From Chloroflexota bacterium (lineage in GTDB: Bacteria; Chloroflexota; Anaerolineae; Aggregatilineales; Phototrophicaceae): 58,281 bases of DNA. Location: positions 1 to 58,281 of the forward strand of contig JAPPMO010000108.1 in the NCBI GenBank assembly GCA_028873975.1, given 5' to 3'. Each line of letters starts with the position of its first letter. Position 1 is the first letter of the stretch. Below, piece by piece: positions 8,257 through 17,531 of the stretch. The translations under genes were made by a program, and so were the position numbers. Under the pieces are notes generated by a model. It ran no database searches. It was not told the DNA's origin and worked only from the letters and a program-made list of their open reading frames with translations.

Positions 8257-10401
8257 CTACTCGTCCGCTTTCTGCAGTTCGTTAACATCGTCATTCGCGA
8301 CCAATTTCACCGTATGATGGGTCCGGAACAAGCTATACTGATCCGTACGGCCGGGGAGCAAGTTCAGCACGTTTTCGATTCTCATGATCGAGATCCAGAG
8401 ATCGACGTCCCAGCTGTCCTCCAAGCGAGCGCTGACATTGGCTACGCTGATCGTTTGATTATCGTTGTACATTTCCAGCAAGACGCGAACGAATTCATCG
8501 CGCTCGGCCAGCAGGACCGCGACAAAGGCGCATTTCGGATTGAGCTCGATGCCCTTGGTGTTGTAGTCGCTGCGCGGGTTTGGGTATTCTTGCACGGTGA
8601 CCATCTCGTTGACGAGCAAGTACTCCACAGCGTATTGGAAAGTCACGCCGCTGTCGAACTCCCGCAGCCGCCGGTGCAAGCTGCCCAGCGGGCACCAAGC
8701 GAAATTCCGGAAACTGGTGAATTGCTGCACGCTCACGACGATGCGGGTGACCATGCGCGCCACTTCGGGATCCGTCTCATTGAGCTTGTGCGGCGGAATC
8801 CCCAGCCACTTGCGGCTGGCCAACTCCGCGTCGTCGACATCCTCTTCTATTCTGCTCGGCACAGGGCGCGGCGTTTCGACAGGGATCCTGATCACCGGGA
8901 CCAGATCATCCGGATTGTGGCGATGCGGCACCAATTCCCGCTGCAAGACGCGCTCTCGCACCAAGCAATCAATCCAATGCGAGCGCCACTGGTCGCTTTC
9001 ATTCATGCCGGGGCGGTCAAGATCGCGCTCCATCGCCAATCCCTTTAGCAAGAATCCATAATTGACGTATTCCCAATTTCGCGCGCTCAAAGTGTTGACG
9101 ACCCGACGAACCATACGCTCCACAATCAACAAGGTTTTGTCGACCACCGGGTTTTGATAACTCAACTCGACAGCGCCGGAGGCTGAAAGCTGCTTCAAGA
9201 TCCCTAATGAAATCGCCTGCGATACCAAATCTTGGCCGCGTTCGGGGGAAATCACACCGCCGACAGCAATCAATTGCTCTATCAAGGCGTGCAGGGTGAT
9301 CTCGCCGGGGGTGCCAGCGCTTTGCAGCCGGTAGAATTGGATAATGACACTGGACCACTGAGAGGGGATGAAGCTCTCGGCGTCGTCGGCGACCTCCACA
9401 TGGCTGAGTGATTCATGCGTTTGCAGGTCGGTGAAATCGTCAATGAATTCCAGATGCAAAGAGGGGTGGCTCTGCAAGAGGCGTCCGGTGCTGCCGCGGA
9501 CACCCCATAAAACAACGGTCTTGTTGCGCTGAAGCATTGGATTAATGACGTCATTGAAGTCGCGATCGCTGCTTGCCAGGATGATGACATCGCCCGCTTC
9601 CGGATGGCCCGCGTCAGTCAGGACGTCGCGCGCCATGCGCATGTCCGCGCTGTTCTTGCCCGGCAGGTTGAAGACGGGATCAATGTTCGCCATCATCAGG
9701 CGAGACGGCGCGTCGTCCGCCACCTCTCTTCCCGACGAATCGACCAGTGGCGGCAAGGCGCCGCGCTGGCCCCAGGGGGCATAGGCGGACATTTTCACCA
9801 ATCGGCCATGCGCCTGGGCCTGGGAGACAAAACGTTCGATCAGGTGATCGAGATTGACGACGAATCCCTGCTCGTTCAAGCTAATTGAGATGTTTTCGAA
9901 GTCGATGTAGACCCAGACATTCTTGGGCCGCAAGCCGTACAGGTTTTCCAGGGGCTGGACCAATACGTTCTTGGTAAATTCGACGCCGGGAACCGAATCC
10001 TTTTCGTTCCAAAGGCGGATGCGGGCGTTAGCCGGCGTCTCTACCTTGTCAATGAGCGAGAGCAAATCTCCCGACCGGCTGGCGACGATCAACTCGTCGA
10101 TCAGTTTGGACTCTGCCGAGAAATAACGCTCTATGAGAAACTTGACCAGATCTTCGCGCCCCGGCACGTCAAGAATCTCGTAACCGGCGCTGCGGAAAAT
10201 CGTCTGCGGATCAACAGGCCAATCCCCTTGTTCGGAATCCCAATTTGCGACAGCCACCGCCGTCAGCATGGACGAGTCGTAGAGACCCGCTACCAGAGCG
10301 GCGTTGCCGCGCAAGGCGACTGCCAACTCCTGAAGGTCTATCCCCTCTTGCGAAGCGAATTGCAGGATGTCATCGGCGTCAACAATCAAGTAGGCTGTCA
10401 T
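8257..10401 (-). CDS. large protein with two NYN (PIN-like) ribonuclease domains
   Basis: A 714-residue cytosolic protein. A NYN/LabA-type domain is clear at about residues 160-320: VWVYIDFENISISL supplies the first acidic cluster, SADMRMARDVL the second and VIILASSDRDFNDVI the third, the usual metal-binding acids of this fold. Residues 1-140 look like a second, weaker NYN copy: LIVDADDILQF at the N-terminus and ELIVASRSGDLLSLI at about 103, without an obvious middle acid. The remaining 390 residues contain several winged-helix-like stretches but no family I can name. NYN proteins are usually RNases. The gene stands between rpsO and proS, so a role in RNA metabolism is plausible but not shown. 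Confidence 0.68.
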   Translation of the reverse strand: MTAYLIVDADDILQFASQEGIDLQELAVALRGNAALVAGLYDSSMLTAVAVANWDSEQGDWPVDPQTIFRSAGYEILDVPGREDLVKFLIERYFSAESKLIDELIVASRSGDLLSLIDKVETPANARIRLWNEKDSVPGVEFTKNVLVQPLENLYGLRPKNVWVYIDFENISISLNEQGFVVNLDHLIERFVSQAQAHGRLVKMSAYAPWGQRGALPPLVDSSGREVADDAPSRLMMANIDPVFNLPGKNSADMRMARDVLTDAGHPEAGDVIILASSDRDFNDVINPMLQRNKTVVLWGVRGSTGRLLQSHPSLHLEFIDDFTDLQTHESLSHVEVADDAESFIPSQWSSVIIQFYRLQSAGTPGEITLHALIEQLIAVGGVISPERGQDLVSQAISLGILKQLSASGAVELSYQNPVVDKTLLIVERMVRRVVNTLSARNWEYVNYGFLLKGLAMERDLDRPGMNESDQWRSHWIDCLVRERVLQRELVPHRHNPDDLVPVIRIPVETPRPVPSRIEEDVDDAELASRKWLGIPPHKLNETDPEVARMVTRIVVSVQQFTSFRNFAWCPLGSLHRRLREFDSGVTFQYAVEYLLVNEMVTVQEYPNPRSDYNTKGIELNPKCAFVAVLLAERDEFVRVLLEMYNDNQTISVANVSARLEDSWDVDLWISIMRIENVLNLLPGRTDQYSLFRTHHTVKLVANDDVNELQKADE

Positions 10402-10760
10402 TATTCTATCCTAAAAAATCAAGCCACCAACCCGACATGACGCAGGCAGGTGGCATGCTCGCGGCCGCCGAGCCGAAGCGCAGGCAGCGAATTCTCCTTT
10501 GATCTGGTTGCAACAATCATCGCATCATTCAAAGAAAACTAAGTACAGGTACGTTTCAGTCTAGCACTGTAAGCGAATCTCTACAAATGCCAGCATCAGC
10601 AAACTATCCGAATCCGTAAATGTACTTTTTTCCAGTTTACCTTCCCGTCTAAAGCTCAAAGGATGCCATTGTACAGGAGTTTTTCAATTGTGTCTATTTT
10701 CACAATGCCAGATTTGCATTAGAAGTCCTGCGCCATTGCCGCGAGCGCGAACAAGGGAAA
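10402..10760. other. non-coding gap upstream of the NYN gene
   Basis: Apart from the proS terminator at its far side, this stretch holds no supported gene or member of the repeat families. It is A+T-richer than its surroundings and probably contains the promoter of the NYN gene, but no convincing -35/-10 pair stands out. Confidence 0.4.
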
Positions 10761-10762
10761 TC

Positions 10763-10796
10763 AAAAAGCGCGCCGATTGGACTGTAGACGCGCTTT
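10763..10796 (-). terminator. rho-independent terminator of proS
   Basis: Minus-strand AAAGCGCG (10789-10796) pairs with CGCGCTTT (10765-10772) around a 16-base loop, followed by a run of T. It lies 28 bases after the proS stop. Confidence 0.75.
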
Positions 10797-10823
10797 GCAT
10801 CAACTTGTATACACGAATAGCGT

Positions 10824-12266
10824 CTAATAGGCTTTGGCGAAGAGGGCGACTTTTTGGGCAGGTTGCCCAGTCTTGACGCAAAAGCCGGTTCCCCCCGGTT
10901 GCTCAAATGGGAAGCAGCGGATCGTGGCGCCCGTTTCGTCTTTGACGGCCAGCTCATCTTCGTCCGATCCGTTCCACCAGGCGCGCGCCCAACCCCCGCC
11001 CTCAACAACCTGTCTCATTTCGTCGTAGGCGGCAACGTCGCTGATATGCCGGTCGCGGAAGGCGCGGGCGTCTTCCAAGAGATTCGCTTGTATCGCGTTC
11101 AAGAGCGCCTCCAGCGCGTCCTCAATGCCGTCTTGGGAGACAAACTGCTTGCCTTCTCGCCCAAGGATGTCCCGACGCGCCAGCACCGCATTATTGTTCT
11201 GTACGTCTTTGGGTCCGATTTCGACGCGAACCGGGACGCCGCGCATCTCCCAGTCGTTGAACTTGAATCCGGGCGATTGCCCCTCGCGCCGATCGACATG
11301 CACGCGGATGCCGGCCGCGCTGATTTGGCTTTCCAACCTGTTGACCGTCTCCATAACCAGCGGTTTTTGATCGTCCTTGCGGTAAATGGGAACGATGACG
11401 ACTTGATAGGGCGCCAGCTTCGGCGGCAAGCGCAGGCCCTTGTCGTCGCCGTGCGTCATGACCACTGCGCCGACCATGCGCGTACTCAAGCCCCAGGACG
11501 TGGTCCAGCAATAGGCTTGCGCATTGTTTTCCGCCAGGTAACGAATGTCAAAAGCTTTGGCGAAGTTCTGGCCCAGATTGTGGCTTGTCCCCGACTGCAG
11601 CGCCCTTTTGTCACGCATCATCGCCTCGATCGTATAGGTGCGCAGGGCACCGGCGAAGCGTTCCATGCGGCTCTTTTCGCCCTTGATGACCGGGATGGCG
11701 GCATCTTCCACTGCGAAATCGGCATAGATGTCCAGCATCTGCAAGGTCTCCTCTTCGGCTTCGTCGTGGGTCGCGTGCGCGGTATGCCCCTCTTGCCACA
11801 GGAACTCGGCTGTGCGCAGGAAAGGGCGCGTGCGCAGCTCCCAGCGGACAACATTCGCCCACTGATTGATCAGCAGCGGCAAATCGCGATAGGACTGGAT
11901 CCAGTCGCTAAAAGCCTCGCCAATCACCGTTTCTGATGTGGGCCGCACCACCAAGGGTTCTTCAAGTTCTTTGCCGCCGGCGTGGGTGACCACCGCCAGC
12001 TCGGGGCTGAAGCCCTCGACATGCTGCGCTTCTCGCTTGATATAACTTTCCGGTATGAAGAGCGGGAAATAGGCGTTCTGGTGTCCCGTGGCTTTGAAGC
12101 GCCGGTCCAACCCGCCCTTGATGCCCTCCCAGATTTCATAGCCATAGGGTTTGATAATGACGCAGCCCCGGACCGGCGATGGCGCCGCCAGGTCGGCGCG
12201 ATAGACGATTTCGTTATACCAACGCGAGAAATCTTCGCTTTGGGCTGTCACAGCCTGTTCTGACAT
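10824..12266 (-). CDS. proS: prolyl-tRNA synthetase, archaeal/eukaryotic type
   Basis: A 480-residue class II aminoacyl-tRNA synthetase that charges tRNA-Pro. Motif 2 (RWELRTRPFLRTAEFLWQEGHTAH) and motif 3 (GLSTRMVGAVVMTHGDDKGLRLPP) are clear. The editing insertion of the long bacterial ProS is absent. The C-terminal zinc-domain-like extension and the final Tyr (LFAKAY) mark the short archaeal/eukaryote-like form, which occurs in scattered bacterial phyla including Chloroflexota. Anticodon binding domain at about 285-390. The start ATG (MSEQAVTAQ) is the only good one. It ends at a strong terminator and starts downstream of its own promoter region. Confidence 0.96.
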   Translation of the reverse strand: MSEQAVTAQSEDFSRWYNEIVYRADLAAPSPVRGCVIIKPYGYEIWEGIKGGLDRRFKATGHQNAYFPLFIPESYIKREAQHVEGFSPELAVVTHAGGKELEEPLVVRPTSETVIGEAFSDWIQSYRDLPLLINQWANVVRWELRTRPFLRTAEFLWQEGHTAHATHDEAEEETLQMLDIYADFAVEDAAIPVIKGEKSRMERFAGALRTYTIEAMMRDKRALQSGTSHNLGQNFAKAFDIRYLAENNAQAYCWTTSWGLSTRMVGAVVMTHGDDKGLRLPPKLAPYQVVIVPIYRKDDQKPLVMETVNRLESQISAAGIRVHVDRREGQSPGFKFNDWEMRGVPVRVEIGPKDVQNNNAVLARRDILGREGKQFVSQDGIEDALEALLNAIQANLLEDARAFRDRHISDVAAYDEMRQVVEGGGWARAWWNGSDEDELAVKDETGATIRCFPFEQPGGTGFCVKTGQPAQKVALFAKAY

Positions 12267-12322
12267 GTAAACACAATCCTCTTATTGAATAGGCAGTTTA
12301 AGAATGCGCTGCCTCGTCGATA

Positions 12323-12350
12323 GGCTCTGCGCAGAGCCACAGCTATTATA
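12323..12350 (-). promoter_or_regulatory. candidate proS promoter with leader palindrome
   Basis: A TATAAT on the minus strand (12345-12350) has only a weak -35 (TGTCAT, 16 bases upstream). Just after it the leader contains the perfect 16-base palindrome GGCTCTGCGCAGAGCC (12323-12338), which could form a hairpin in the mRNA or bind a dimeric regulator. Confidence 0.4.
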
Positions 12351-12391
12351 ATGCGCCGCGTCAAGAATGACAGCCTGTAAGGAGTTAGGGG

Positions 12392-12766
12392 AGAGCAATC
12401 GCGCCAGATTTTTCTAACCACCGAGGACACCGAGAGCGCAGAGAAAAACCAACAGGGGAATTAAATTTGCGGGCGTTTCGGCGAAACGCCCCTACAACAG
12501 TCTTTTTTGCAGGAAATACACTCAATTTTGTGAATATGCTCTTTTCGAGCCTCCCCTTCCCCGTTGATACGCTGAGGAGCGGACATGTTTTTGATAGGTT
12601 ATGATTTCTCGGCAATCTCTGATTTATTTTGGTGATTTCGGGCGACCCAGCGGGTCGCCCCTACCGTCGACTATTATGTTGGAGTGCATTAGCATTACTT
12701 TGTTGGTTTTACTGAGACTTTGATGATGGGGCGAGCCTTGGCTCGCTCCACCGTTCCGGCTAGGTG
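12392..12766. repeat. composite intergenic repeat with a solo MITE-B terminus
   Basis: Starts AGAGCAATCGCG, continues TAACCACCGAGGACACCGAGAGCG, a GGGCGTTTCGGCGAAACGCCC hairpin (about 12471-12491), then GGCGACCCAGCGGGTCGCC, ACTATTATGTTGGAG and GGGGCGAGCCTTGGCTCGCTCC. At 12572-12592 it contains CTGAGGAGCGGACATGTTTTT, identical to the terminus of the 228-bp element at 37585, with no partner end nearby. This fills most of the 530-base gap between proS and the MazG gene; no gene seen. Confidence 0.7.
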
Positions 12767-12799
12767 TATATCTCATAGTCAAGCGGCGAGGCGGGCTGG

Positions 12800-13141
12800 C
12801 TACTCCAGCTTGGCTGTTGGGGCGGCGGCGCTAATGGCTGGCGCAGGCCAATCGCGCCCCCGGTTTTTGGCGAGCTTTTTCATCACTTCTTCGCCAAGAT
12901 CCACATCGTTGATTTCCGCCAATTGCAGCAGATACAGCATGACATCGGCCAGTTCTTCAGCCAGAGCCGCCGGGTCAGCGCAGTCTTCGCCCCATTGGAA
13001 ATGTTCCAGGACTTCGCTCGCTTCCAAGACCAGCGAGATGGCCAGGTTGCGCTGACTCTGTGGCTTGGCGGAACCCGCGTCAACCCAGCCCTTGCTTTCG
13101 ACAAAGTCGCGCATTGCCGCCGTCAGTGTTTCCAGGTCCAT
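12800..13141 (-). CDS. MazG-type nucleotide pyrophosphohydrolase
   Basis: A 113-residue all-alpha NTP pyrophosphohydrolase of the single-domain MazG-like/dCTPase class. EASEVLEHFQWG carries the ExxE-type metal ligands and ELADVMLYLLQLAE the second pair (ExxD). Such enzymes hydrolyse dCTP or non-canonical dNTPs to monophosphates. The ATG chosen gives MDLETLTAAM with GGAGG 12 bases upstream; a longer form would need TTG at 13162. It lies 22 bases after the stop of the sugar transferase gene, so it may ride on that operon, though its role is housecleaning rather than polysaccharide synthesis. Confidence 0.85.
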   Translation of the reverse strand: MDLETLTAAMRDFVESKGWVDAGSAKPQSQRNLAISLVLEASEVLEHFQWGEDCADPAALAEELADVMLYLLQLAEINDVDLGEEVMKKLAKNRGRDWPAPAISAAAPTAKLE

Positions 13142-13163
13142 GTTTTGATGTCGCCTCCGCAAA

Positions 13164-14636
13164 TCAATAGGCGTTTGGGCTGGAGCGAGTCAATGACTGC
13201 CAGATCGTGCGAATGATGATCTTGATATCCAGCCAGAGCGACCAGTTTTCCACATACAACAGGTCAAAGCGCGTGCGATCGGCGATTGAGGTATCGCCGC
13301 GCAAGCCTTCGACCTGGGCCAGCCCGGTCATGCCGGATTTCTCGCGCAGGCGGGTCATATAATTCGGGATCTGACTACGAAAGCGCTGCACATACATCGG
13401 CCGCTCGGGCCGCGGACCAACCAGGCTCATGTGACCCACAATCACGTTGATCAACTGAGGGATCTCGTCCCAGTTGCTGCGACGCATGAAGCGGCCGATA
13501 CGGGTGACGCGCGGGTCGTTCTCGACCGTCCAGGTTTGCCCCTGCGATTCCGCATCGGAGCGCATCGAGCGAAACTTGATCATGGGAAAAGGGCGTTCGT
13601 CCTGGCCCATGCGCCACTGCCAGTAGAAGACCGACCCGCGAGATTCCAGGCGAATCAAGAGCGCGGTCAAGAGCATGAGCGGGGAAAGCAAGATGAGGCC
13701 GAGGGACGCGCCGATGAGATCCAGCGCGCGCTTTAAGCTGAGCTTCCAACCGCGCAGGGCGATGTCGCGCACGGTCAGCAGCGGCGTTCCGCCAAGATCG
13801 TCGACATTCAGATCGCCAGCCATGTAGGAGAAGAGATCGGGATAGACTTTGATGTCGACGCGCCCGCGCTGGCAGAGGTTGATCAGCTCAACCAGCTCGC
13901 CTCGGCGCGGGTCGGACAAGGCGACGATCACCTGCTCCACCATGTGTTCGTCGATCAAGCGCGGAATATCCGCGTATTTGCCGATAATGGCGATGCCCGG
14001 GATTTCGTCCTGGCTTTCATTGGCGCTCACGATGCCCACAATGTCATATCCAAGCGACGGGCTGTTGCGGATTTTTTCAGTGATCTCGTGGGCGATGCGC
14101 CCCTCGCCCACGATCAGCAAGTTGTCGCGCAGGACGCCATGCCGGCGCAGGAAAGCCCAGATACGTCTATGAATCTCGCGGCCCAAGCCAATGAGCAACA
14201 TGCTGAAAAACCAGACGTAGAACAAGAGGCTGCGCGGATAGATGGCTTCGAATGCGGTATTTTGCAGCACAAATTCCTGGATGCCGCTTGCCAGCAGCGT
14301 GCCCAGGGTCACGACGCCAAGGACATTGCGAAACTGATCAATCCGGCTGGAGGCGCGCTTGAGATGGTACAAGCGCGAAAAATAGAACATCAGAATGATC
14401 GTCGTCACATGCAAGACGATCGTCGGAACAAAGTTGGCTATGGGAGGCTGGTCCTGTGGACGAGCGAAAAAGGGCAGACTTTCACGCGCTTCGTAGCCCA
14501 GTATGAATGCCGTCACCAGCATGGCGACATCGGCAAGGAACAGAGAAACGGTGGAAAAAGCCTTCAGATGTTCGGTGTTCCAGCGATAGGATCGAGGCGC
14601 TAGCCGGACAGTGTCGGATTGCGGATCTCCTTCCAC
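13164..14636 (-). CDS. polyprenyl-phosphate glycosyl-1-phosphate transferase (WcaJ/PssY-like)
   Basis: Integral membrane enzyme that starts exopolysaccharide or O-antigen units by moving a sugar-1-phosphate onto undecaprenyl phosphate. The N-terminal half has four membrane segments and a CoA-binding-like domain (NLLIVGEGRIAHEI). The C-terminal bacterial sugar transferase domain is complete: KRALDLIGASLGLILLSPLM, FPMIKFRSMRSDAE, the RRSNWDEIPQLINVIVG and LVGPRPERP motifs with the catalytic Asp-Glu pair. The frame is open to 14858 but that overlaps the upstream GT2 gene by 259 bases. I chose GTG at 14636 (490 residues, AGGGGG nine bases before it), which leaves a 37-base overlap. No ATG exists until after the first membrane segment begins. 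Confidence 0.87.
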   Translation of the reverse strand: MEGDPQSDTVRLAPRSYRWNTEHLKAFSTVSLFLADVAMLVTAFILGYEARESLPFFARPQDQPPIANFVPTIVLHVTTIILMFYFSRLYHLKRASSRIDQFRNVLGVVTLGTLLASGIQEFVLQNTAFEAIYPRSLLFYVWFFSMLLIGLGREIHRRIWAFLRRHGVLRDNLLIVGEGRIAHEITEKIRNSPSLGYDIVGIVSANESQDEIPGIAIIGKYADIPRLIDEHMVEQVIVALSDPRRGELVELINLCQRGRVDIKVYPDLFSYMAGDLNVDDLGGTPLLTVRDIALRGWKLSLKRALDLIGASLGLILLSPLMLLTALLIRLESRGSVFYWQWRMGQDERPFPMIKFRSMRSDAESQGQTWTVENDPRVTRIGRFMRRSNWDEIPQLINVIVGHMSLVGPRPERPMYVQRFRSQIPNYMTRLREKSGMTGLAQVEGLRGDTSIADRTRFDLLYVENWSLWLDIKIIIRTIWQSLTRSSPNAY

Positions 14637-15505
14637 AGGTTGGGTCCCCCTTTCAGCAACAAGGCGCCCAGAATGATCAGGTGCAAAGGCAGAATGGTGT
14701 TCTGGCGAAAATGCTTGCGATAAAAGATCAACATGGCGCGCCAAAACTCGAACTGCGCTTTTTTTGATCGGCTGCTCGCCGCTCGTTTGACGTGACGCAC
14801 CGTTACAAGTGGATAATACCAGATTTTGTAGCCCGCTTGCTTCATGCGATAAGCCCAATCCAGATCTTCGCCATACATGAAGAAACTTTCATCCAGCAGA
14901 CCGGCGGCGATGATGGCTTCTTTGCGGACCTGCATATAGGCGCCAACCACGGAATCCACTTCCAACTCCTGGTTTTCATCGGCGAAGGTCATGTTGTAGC
15001 GACCAAAACGACGGTTGCGCGGGAAGAGTTTTGCCAAACCCGAATAATGATAGAAGCTCACCATCGGCGTCGGAAAGCCGCGGCGACAGGCTTTGTCCAG
15101 GCTGCCGTCAAGCAGGGTCAATTTCGGTCCCGCCGCGCCAACGTCGAGCCGCGAATCCATAAACTGGATCATGCGATAGAGGGCGTCGGCGGGCAATTCC
15201 GTATCCGGGTTCAATAACAAGGCGTAACGCGGCGCGCCCGCCTGCACTTCGCCCTGGTCGCGGAAGCCGAGATGTCGCAATCCGATATTGTTGGCGCGGG
15301 GATAGCCGACATTCTCGGCATTGGCGATGACTTGCGCCGCCGGGAAATCGCTGGCGGCCATCGCCGCGCTGTCATCAGTAGAGGCGTTGTCGACGACGAC
15401 CACGCTGAAACTAAAATCGCCTTCGCTTTCAAAAACGGTCTCGAGGCAGCGGCGCAAGTGCTCGCGGGTATTCCAATTGACGATGACGATGCCGATGTCC
15501 TGCAC
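14600..15505 (-). CDS. family 2 glycosyltransferase, rhamnosyltransferase-like
   Basis: A 301-residue GT-A fold enzyme. The N-terminal GIVIVNWNTREHLRRCL and VVVVDNASTDDS bind the nucleotide sugar; LLLNPDTELP holds the DxD-type metal site; FMYGEDLDWAYRMKQAGYK holds the ED catalytic region. The C-terminal tail is hydrophobic with one probable membrane anchor (LPLHLIILGALLL). The pattern is that of WbbL-type rhamnosyltransferases. It is immediately upstream of, and overlaps, the priming sugar transferase, so both likely act on the same surface polysaccharide. Confidence 0.87.
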   Translation of the reverse strand: MQDIGIVIVNWNTREHLRRCLETVFESEGDFSFSVVVVDNASTDDSAAMAASDFPAAQVIANAENVGYPRANNIGLRHLGFRDQGEVQAGAPRYALLLNPDTELPADALYRMIQFMDSRLDVGAAGPKLTLLDGSLDKACRRGFPTPMVSFYHYSGLAKLFPRNRRFGRYNMTFADENQELEVDSVVGAYMQVRKEAIIAAGLLDESFFMYGEDLDWAYRMKQAGYKIWYYPLVTVRHVKRAASSRSKKAQFEFWRAMLIFYRKHFRQNTILPLHLIILGALLLKGGPNLWKEIRNPTLSG

Positions 15506-15527
15506 GGGGACCTCAGTAAATTAAAGT

Positions 15528-15693
15528 AAGTCGTGCAACGAAAATCTAAACACAGAGAACACAGAGCGCGCAGAGAAAACCCAACAAAGGAATATATTTT
15601 GTGGGCGTTTCGGCGCGTCGCGTAGACACTGCCGTCAAAAGCCCTTAAAGTTCGTGCTTGATTTTAATCCTCATTACTTACTTGCACTTACTT
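15528..15693. repeat. composite intergenic repeat, partial copy
   Basis: AAGTCGTGCAACGAAAATC, then CACAGAGAACACAGAGCGCG, ATATATTTTGTGGGCGTTTCGG, GCGTAGACACTGCCG and AGTTCG...CATTACTTACTTGCACTTAC modules. Neither terminal inverted repeat is present, so this is a truncated or rearranged copy in the gap between the GT39-like and GT2 genes. Confidence 0.65.
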
Positions 15694-15761
15694 CTGTAGC
15701 AGCGGTTTTCATTTATACATCAAGGAAAGTCTAGCACGGCTTATGAGTCGCTACACGCTAT

Positions 15762-17450
15762 CTAGGGCGCTACCTCACAACTTCCTGGGTTGAGGCAGTA
15801 CAGTATCAGCCCCGGGTTGTGATAATAGGCGGCCATATTCATCATCGCTTGGGCGCCCGTCCAGGGCGGGCGCGGGATCTGTGCCAAGCGCGAATATCGA
15901 TCATCGAGGGCTTGCAGGTAGGCTCGCTGTTCTTCAATGACAGCGGGGGGGACGATCCATTCCGAGCGAAAAATGTCGAATGCGCGCGCATCGGAAATGA
16001 TCAAATAATCGAAATCGTCGCCTGAGGGCAGGTCTTCGGCATATCCGACAAAGTGCTGAACGTTTGGGTATATCGCTGAATCCAAAGGCACATTGTAAGA
16101 GCCGTTGACGAAAAAACGGGACCCCGACGGGATATTATTATGGATCCAGCGCAGCATGATCTGTCGGGTATCGGGCTGGGAGAACATCTTTGCCGCTTGT
16201 ACCGACAGCGTCAGCGGCTGCAAGATCAAGAGGAGGAGCAGCCCGGGCATGAGAAGCCGCGGCGGCAGCGGTATCCGTTCCACCAGCCAGCCAGCGCCGA
16301 TGGCCGCAAGCAGTGCCATGAAGGGCAAGATCTGAATCAACTGATGTTCGCTGTGCCCGGGCCGGACCGTTCGCAGCACCACTAACGCGTATGCCAGCAC
16401 CATCAGGACCAGGAGCGCGACGACGAGCAATATCGAGTTCTGCTGCAAATGGCGCGTCGTCGGCCTCTGAGCCCAGGCTGCATAAGTTGAAAGCGCCATC
16501 AACAAGACGGCGGGGATGCCCAAGGCGTAGAGAGCGGTATAGGTCAGCAGATATCGCAGCCCGGTCCATTGATCGACAAGGAAGAAATTGTGAACTTGCC
16601 CGGGCGCCTTGTATTGCTCGACGATCCGCGACAGGTCGTGCCAGAAATGACCGAAGTCGCGCAGGATATAGGGAGAGGCCAGAAAGAAGAACAGGGGCAT
16701 CGCCAGCCAGCCGGCCAGCGCTGCCAGCAGCATAGTCCGCGTGCGGTATCGATACAAGAGAACCAGCCCGGCCGGAGCGACGATCAAAGCGATTGCCGCC
16801 CCATTGTAAAAGGTCGATGCAGCCAAGCCGGCGGCGATGCCGGCCAGGATGTACATCCTTTCAGTCCGACGATTGCCAGTGCTGTAAAGAGATGCCGCGC
16901 AAGCCCACATGGCAAGCATCATCAATGCCGTAGCGGGTACGCTCGGCTTGACGTAATGCGCATGCACAACCAGGGAATACGAGCACGCGACCAAAAGCCC
17001 GGCGCAAAGAGCCGCGTACCCCCCCGCGATGATTCGCGCGGTGGCGTAGGCGCAGGCGACCATCACCAAGCCGCCCAGGACGCTATAGATTCTGGAAAAC
17101 ACATAGAGCGGGAAAGCGGCGTAGTTGCGCAAGGTTTGCCCGGCGCGGTCTTCAAGCGAGAGACCGCGCGTAGCGCCTGTCAATTGGTAGAGCAAAAAAT
17201 TGCTGTTGATGATGAGCGAAGGATAATTGAAAAACTCTGGATTCAGACGCCGTTTCAATGACATTTCCACTGGGATAGCGACGTTGTGGAAGGAATCCGG
17301 ATTCACCGGCAGTTGTTCGTGCGCCATGCCATAGGGGGCGTAGGATGGAAAATATTCGGGCTCCAGCCAGCCATAATCGATGCCGGCGATCCGCAAGCCG
17401 GCCGCGAATAGCAACAGTATTGTCACCGCCAGGTAATCAATGCGTCGCAT
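15762..17450 (-). CDS. polytopic membrane glycosyltransferase, GT39/ArnT-like
   Basis: A 562-residue protein with about ten membrane segments. The first outer loop after TM1 (AGLRIAGIDYGWLEPEYFPS) contains the acidic residue expected for the catalytic Asp/Glu of polyprenyl-phosphate-sugar-dependent GT-C enzymes, and a second acidic loop follows (PVNPDSFHNVAIP). The final 130 residues form a soluble domain (RWIHNNIPSGSRFFVNGSY, IPRPPWTGAQAMMNMAAYYHN). It likely moves a lipid-linked sugar to an acceptor on the outer face of the membrane; the acceptor is unknown. The start is at ATG 17450. It is 81 bases downstream of murE. Confidence 0.72.
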   Translation of the reverse strand: MRRIDYLAVTILLLFAAGLRIAGIDYGWLEPEYFPSYAPYGMAHEQLPVNPDSFHNVAIPVEMSLKRRLNPEFFNYPSLIINSNFLLYQLTGATRGLSLEDRAGQTLRNYAAFPLYVFSRIYSVLGGLVMVACAYATARIIAGGYAALCAGLLVACSYSLVVHAHYVKPSVPATALMMLAMWACAASLYSTGNRRTERMYILAGIAAGLAASTFYNGAAIALIVAPAGLVLLYRYRTRTMLLAALAGWLAMPLFFFLASPYILRDFGHFWHDLSRIVEQYKAPGQVHNFFLVDQWTGLRYLLTYTALYALGIPAVLLMALSTYAAWAQRPTTRHLQQNSILLVVALLVLMVLAYALVVLRTVRPGHSEHQLIQILPFMALLAAIGAGWLVERIPLPPRLLMPGLLLLLILQPLTLSVQAAKMFSQPDTRQIMLRWIHNNIPSGSRFFVNGSYNVPLDSAIYPNVQHFVGYAEDLPSGDDFDYLIISDARAFDIFRSEWIVPPAVIEEQRAYLQALDDRYSRLAQIPRPPWTGAQAMMNMAAYYHNPGLILYCLNPGSCEVAP

Positions 17451-17531
17451 CCAGTGTCTTTGCCTCTATACGCTGATCGGCAAATGGCGGGGCGCTCAGG
17501 CTGAGCATGGGCGCCGGAACCATTGTGGGCA

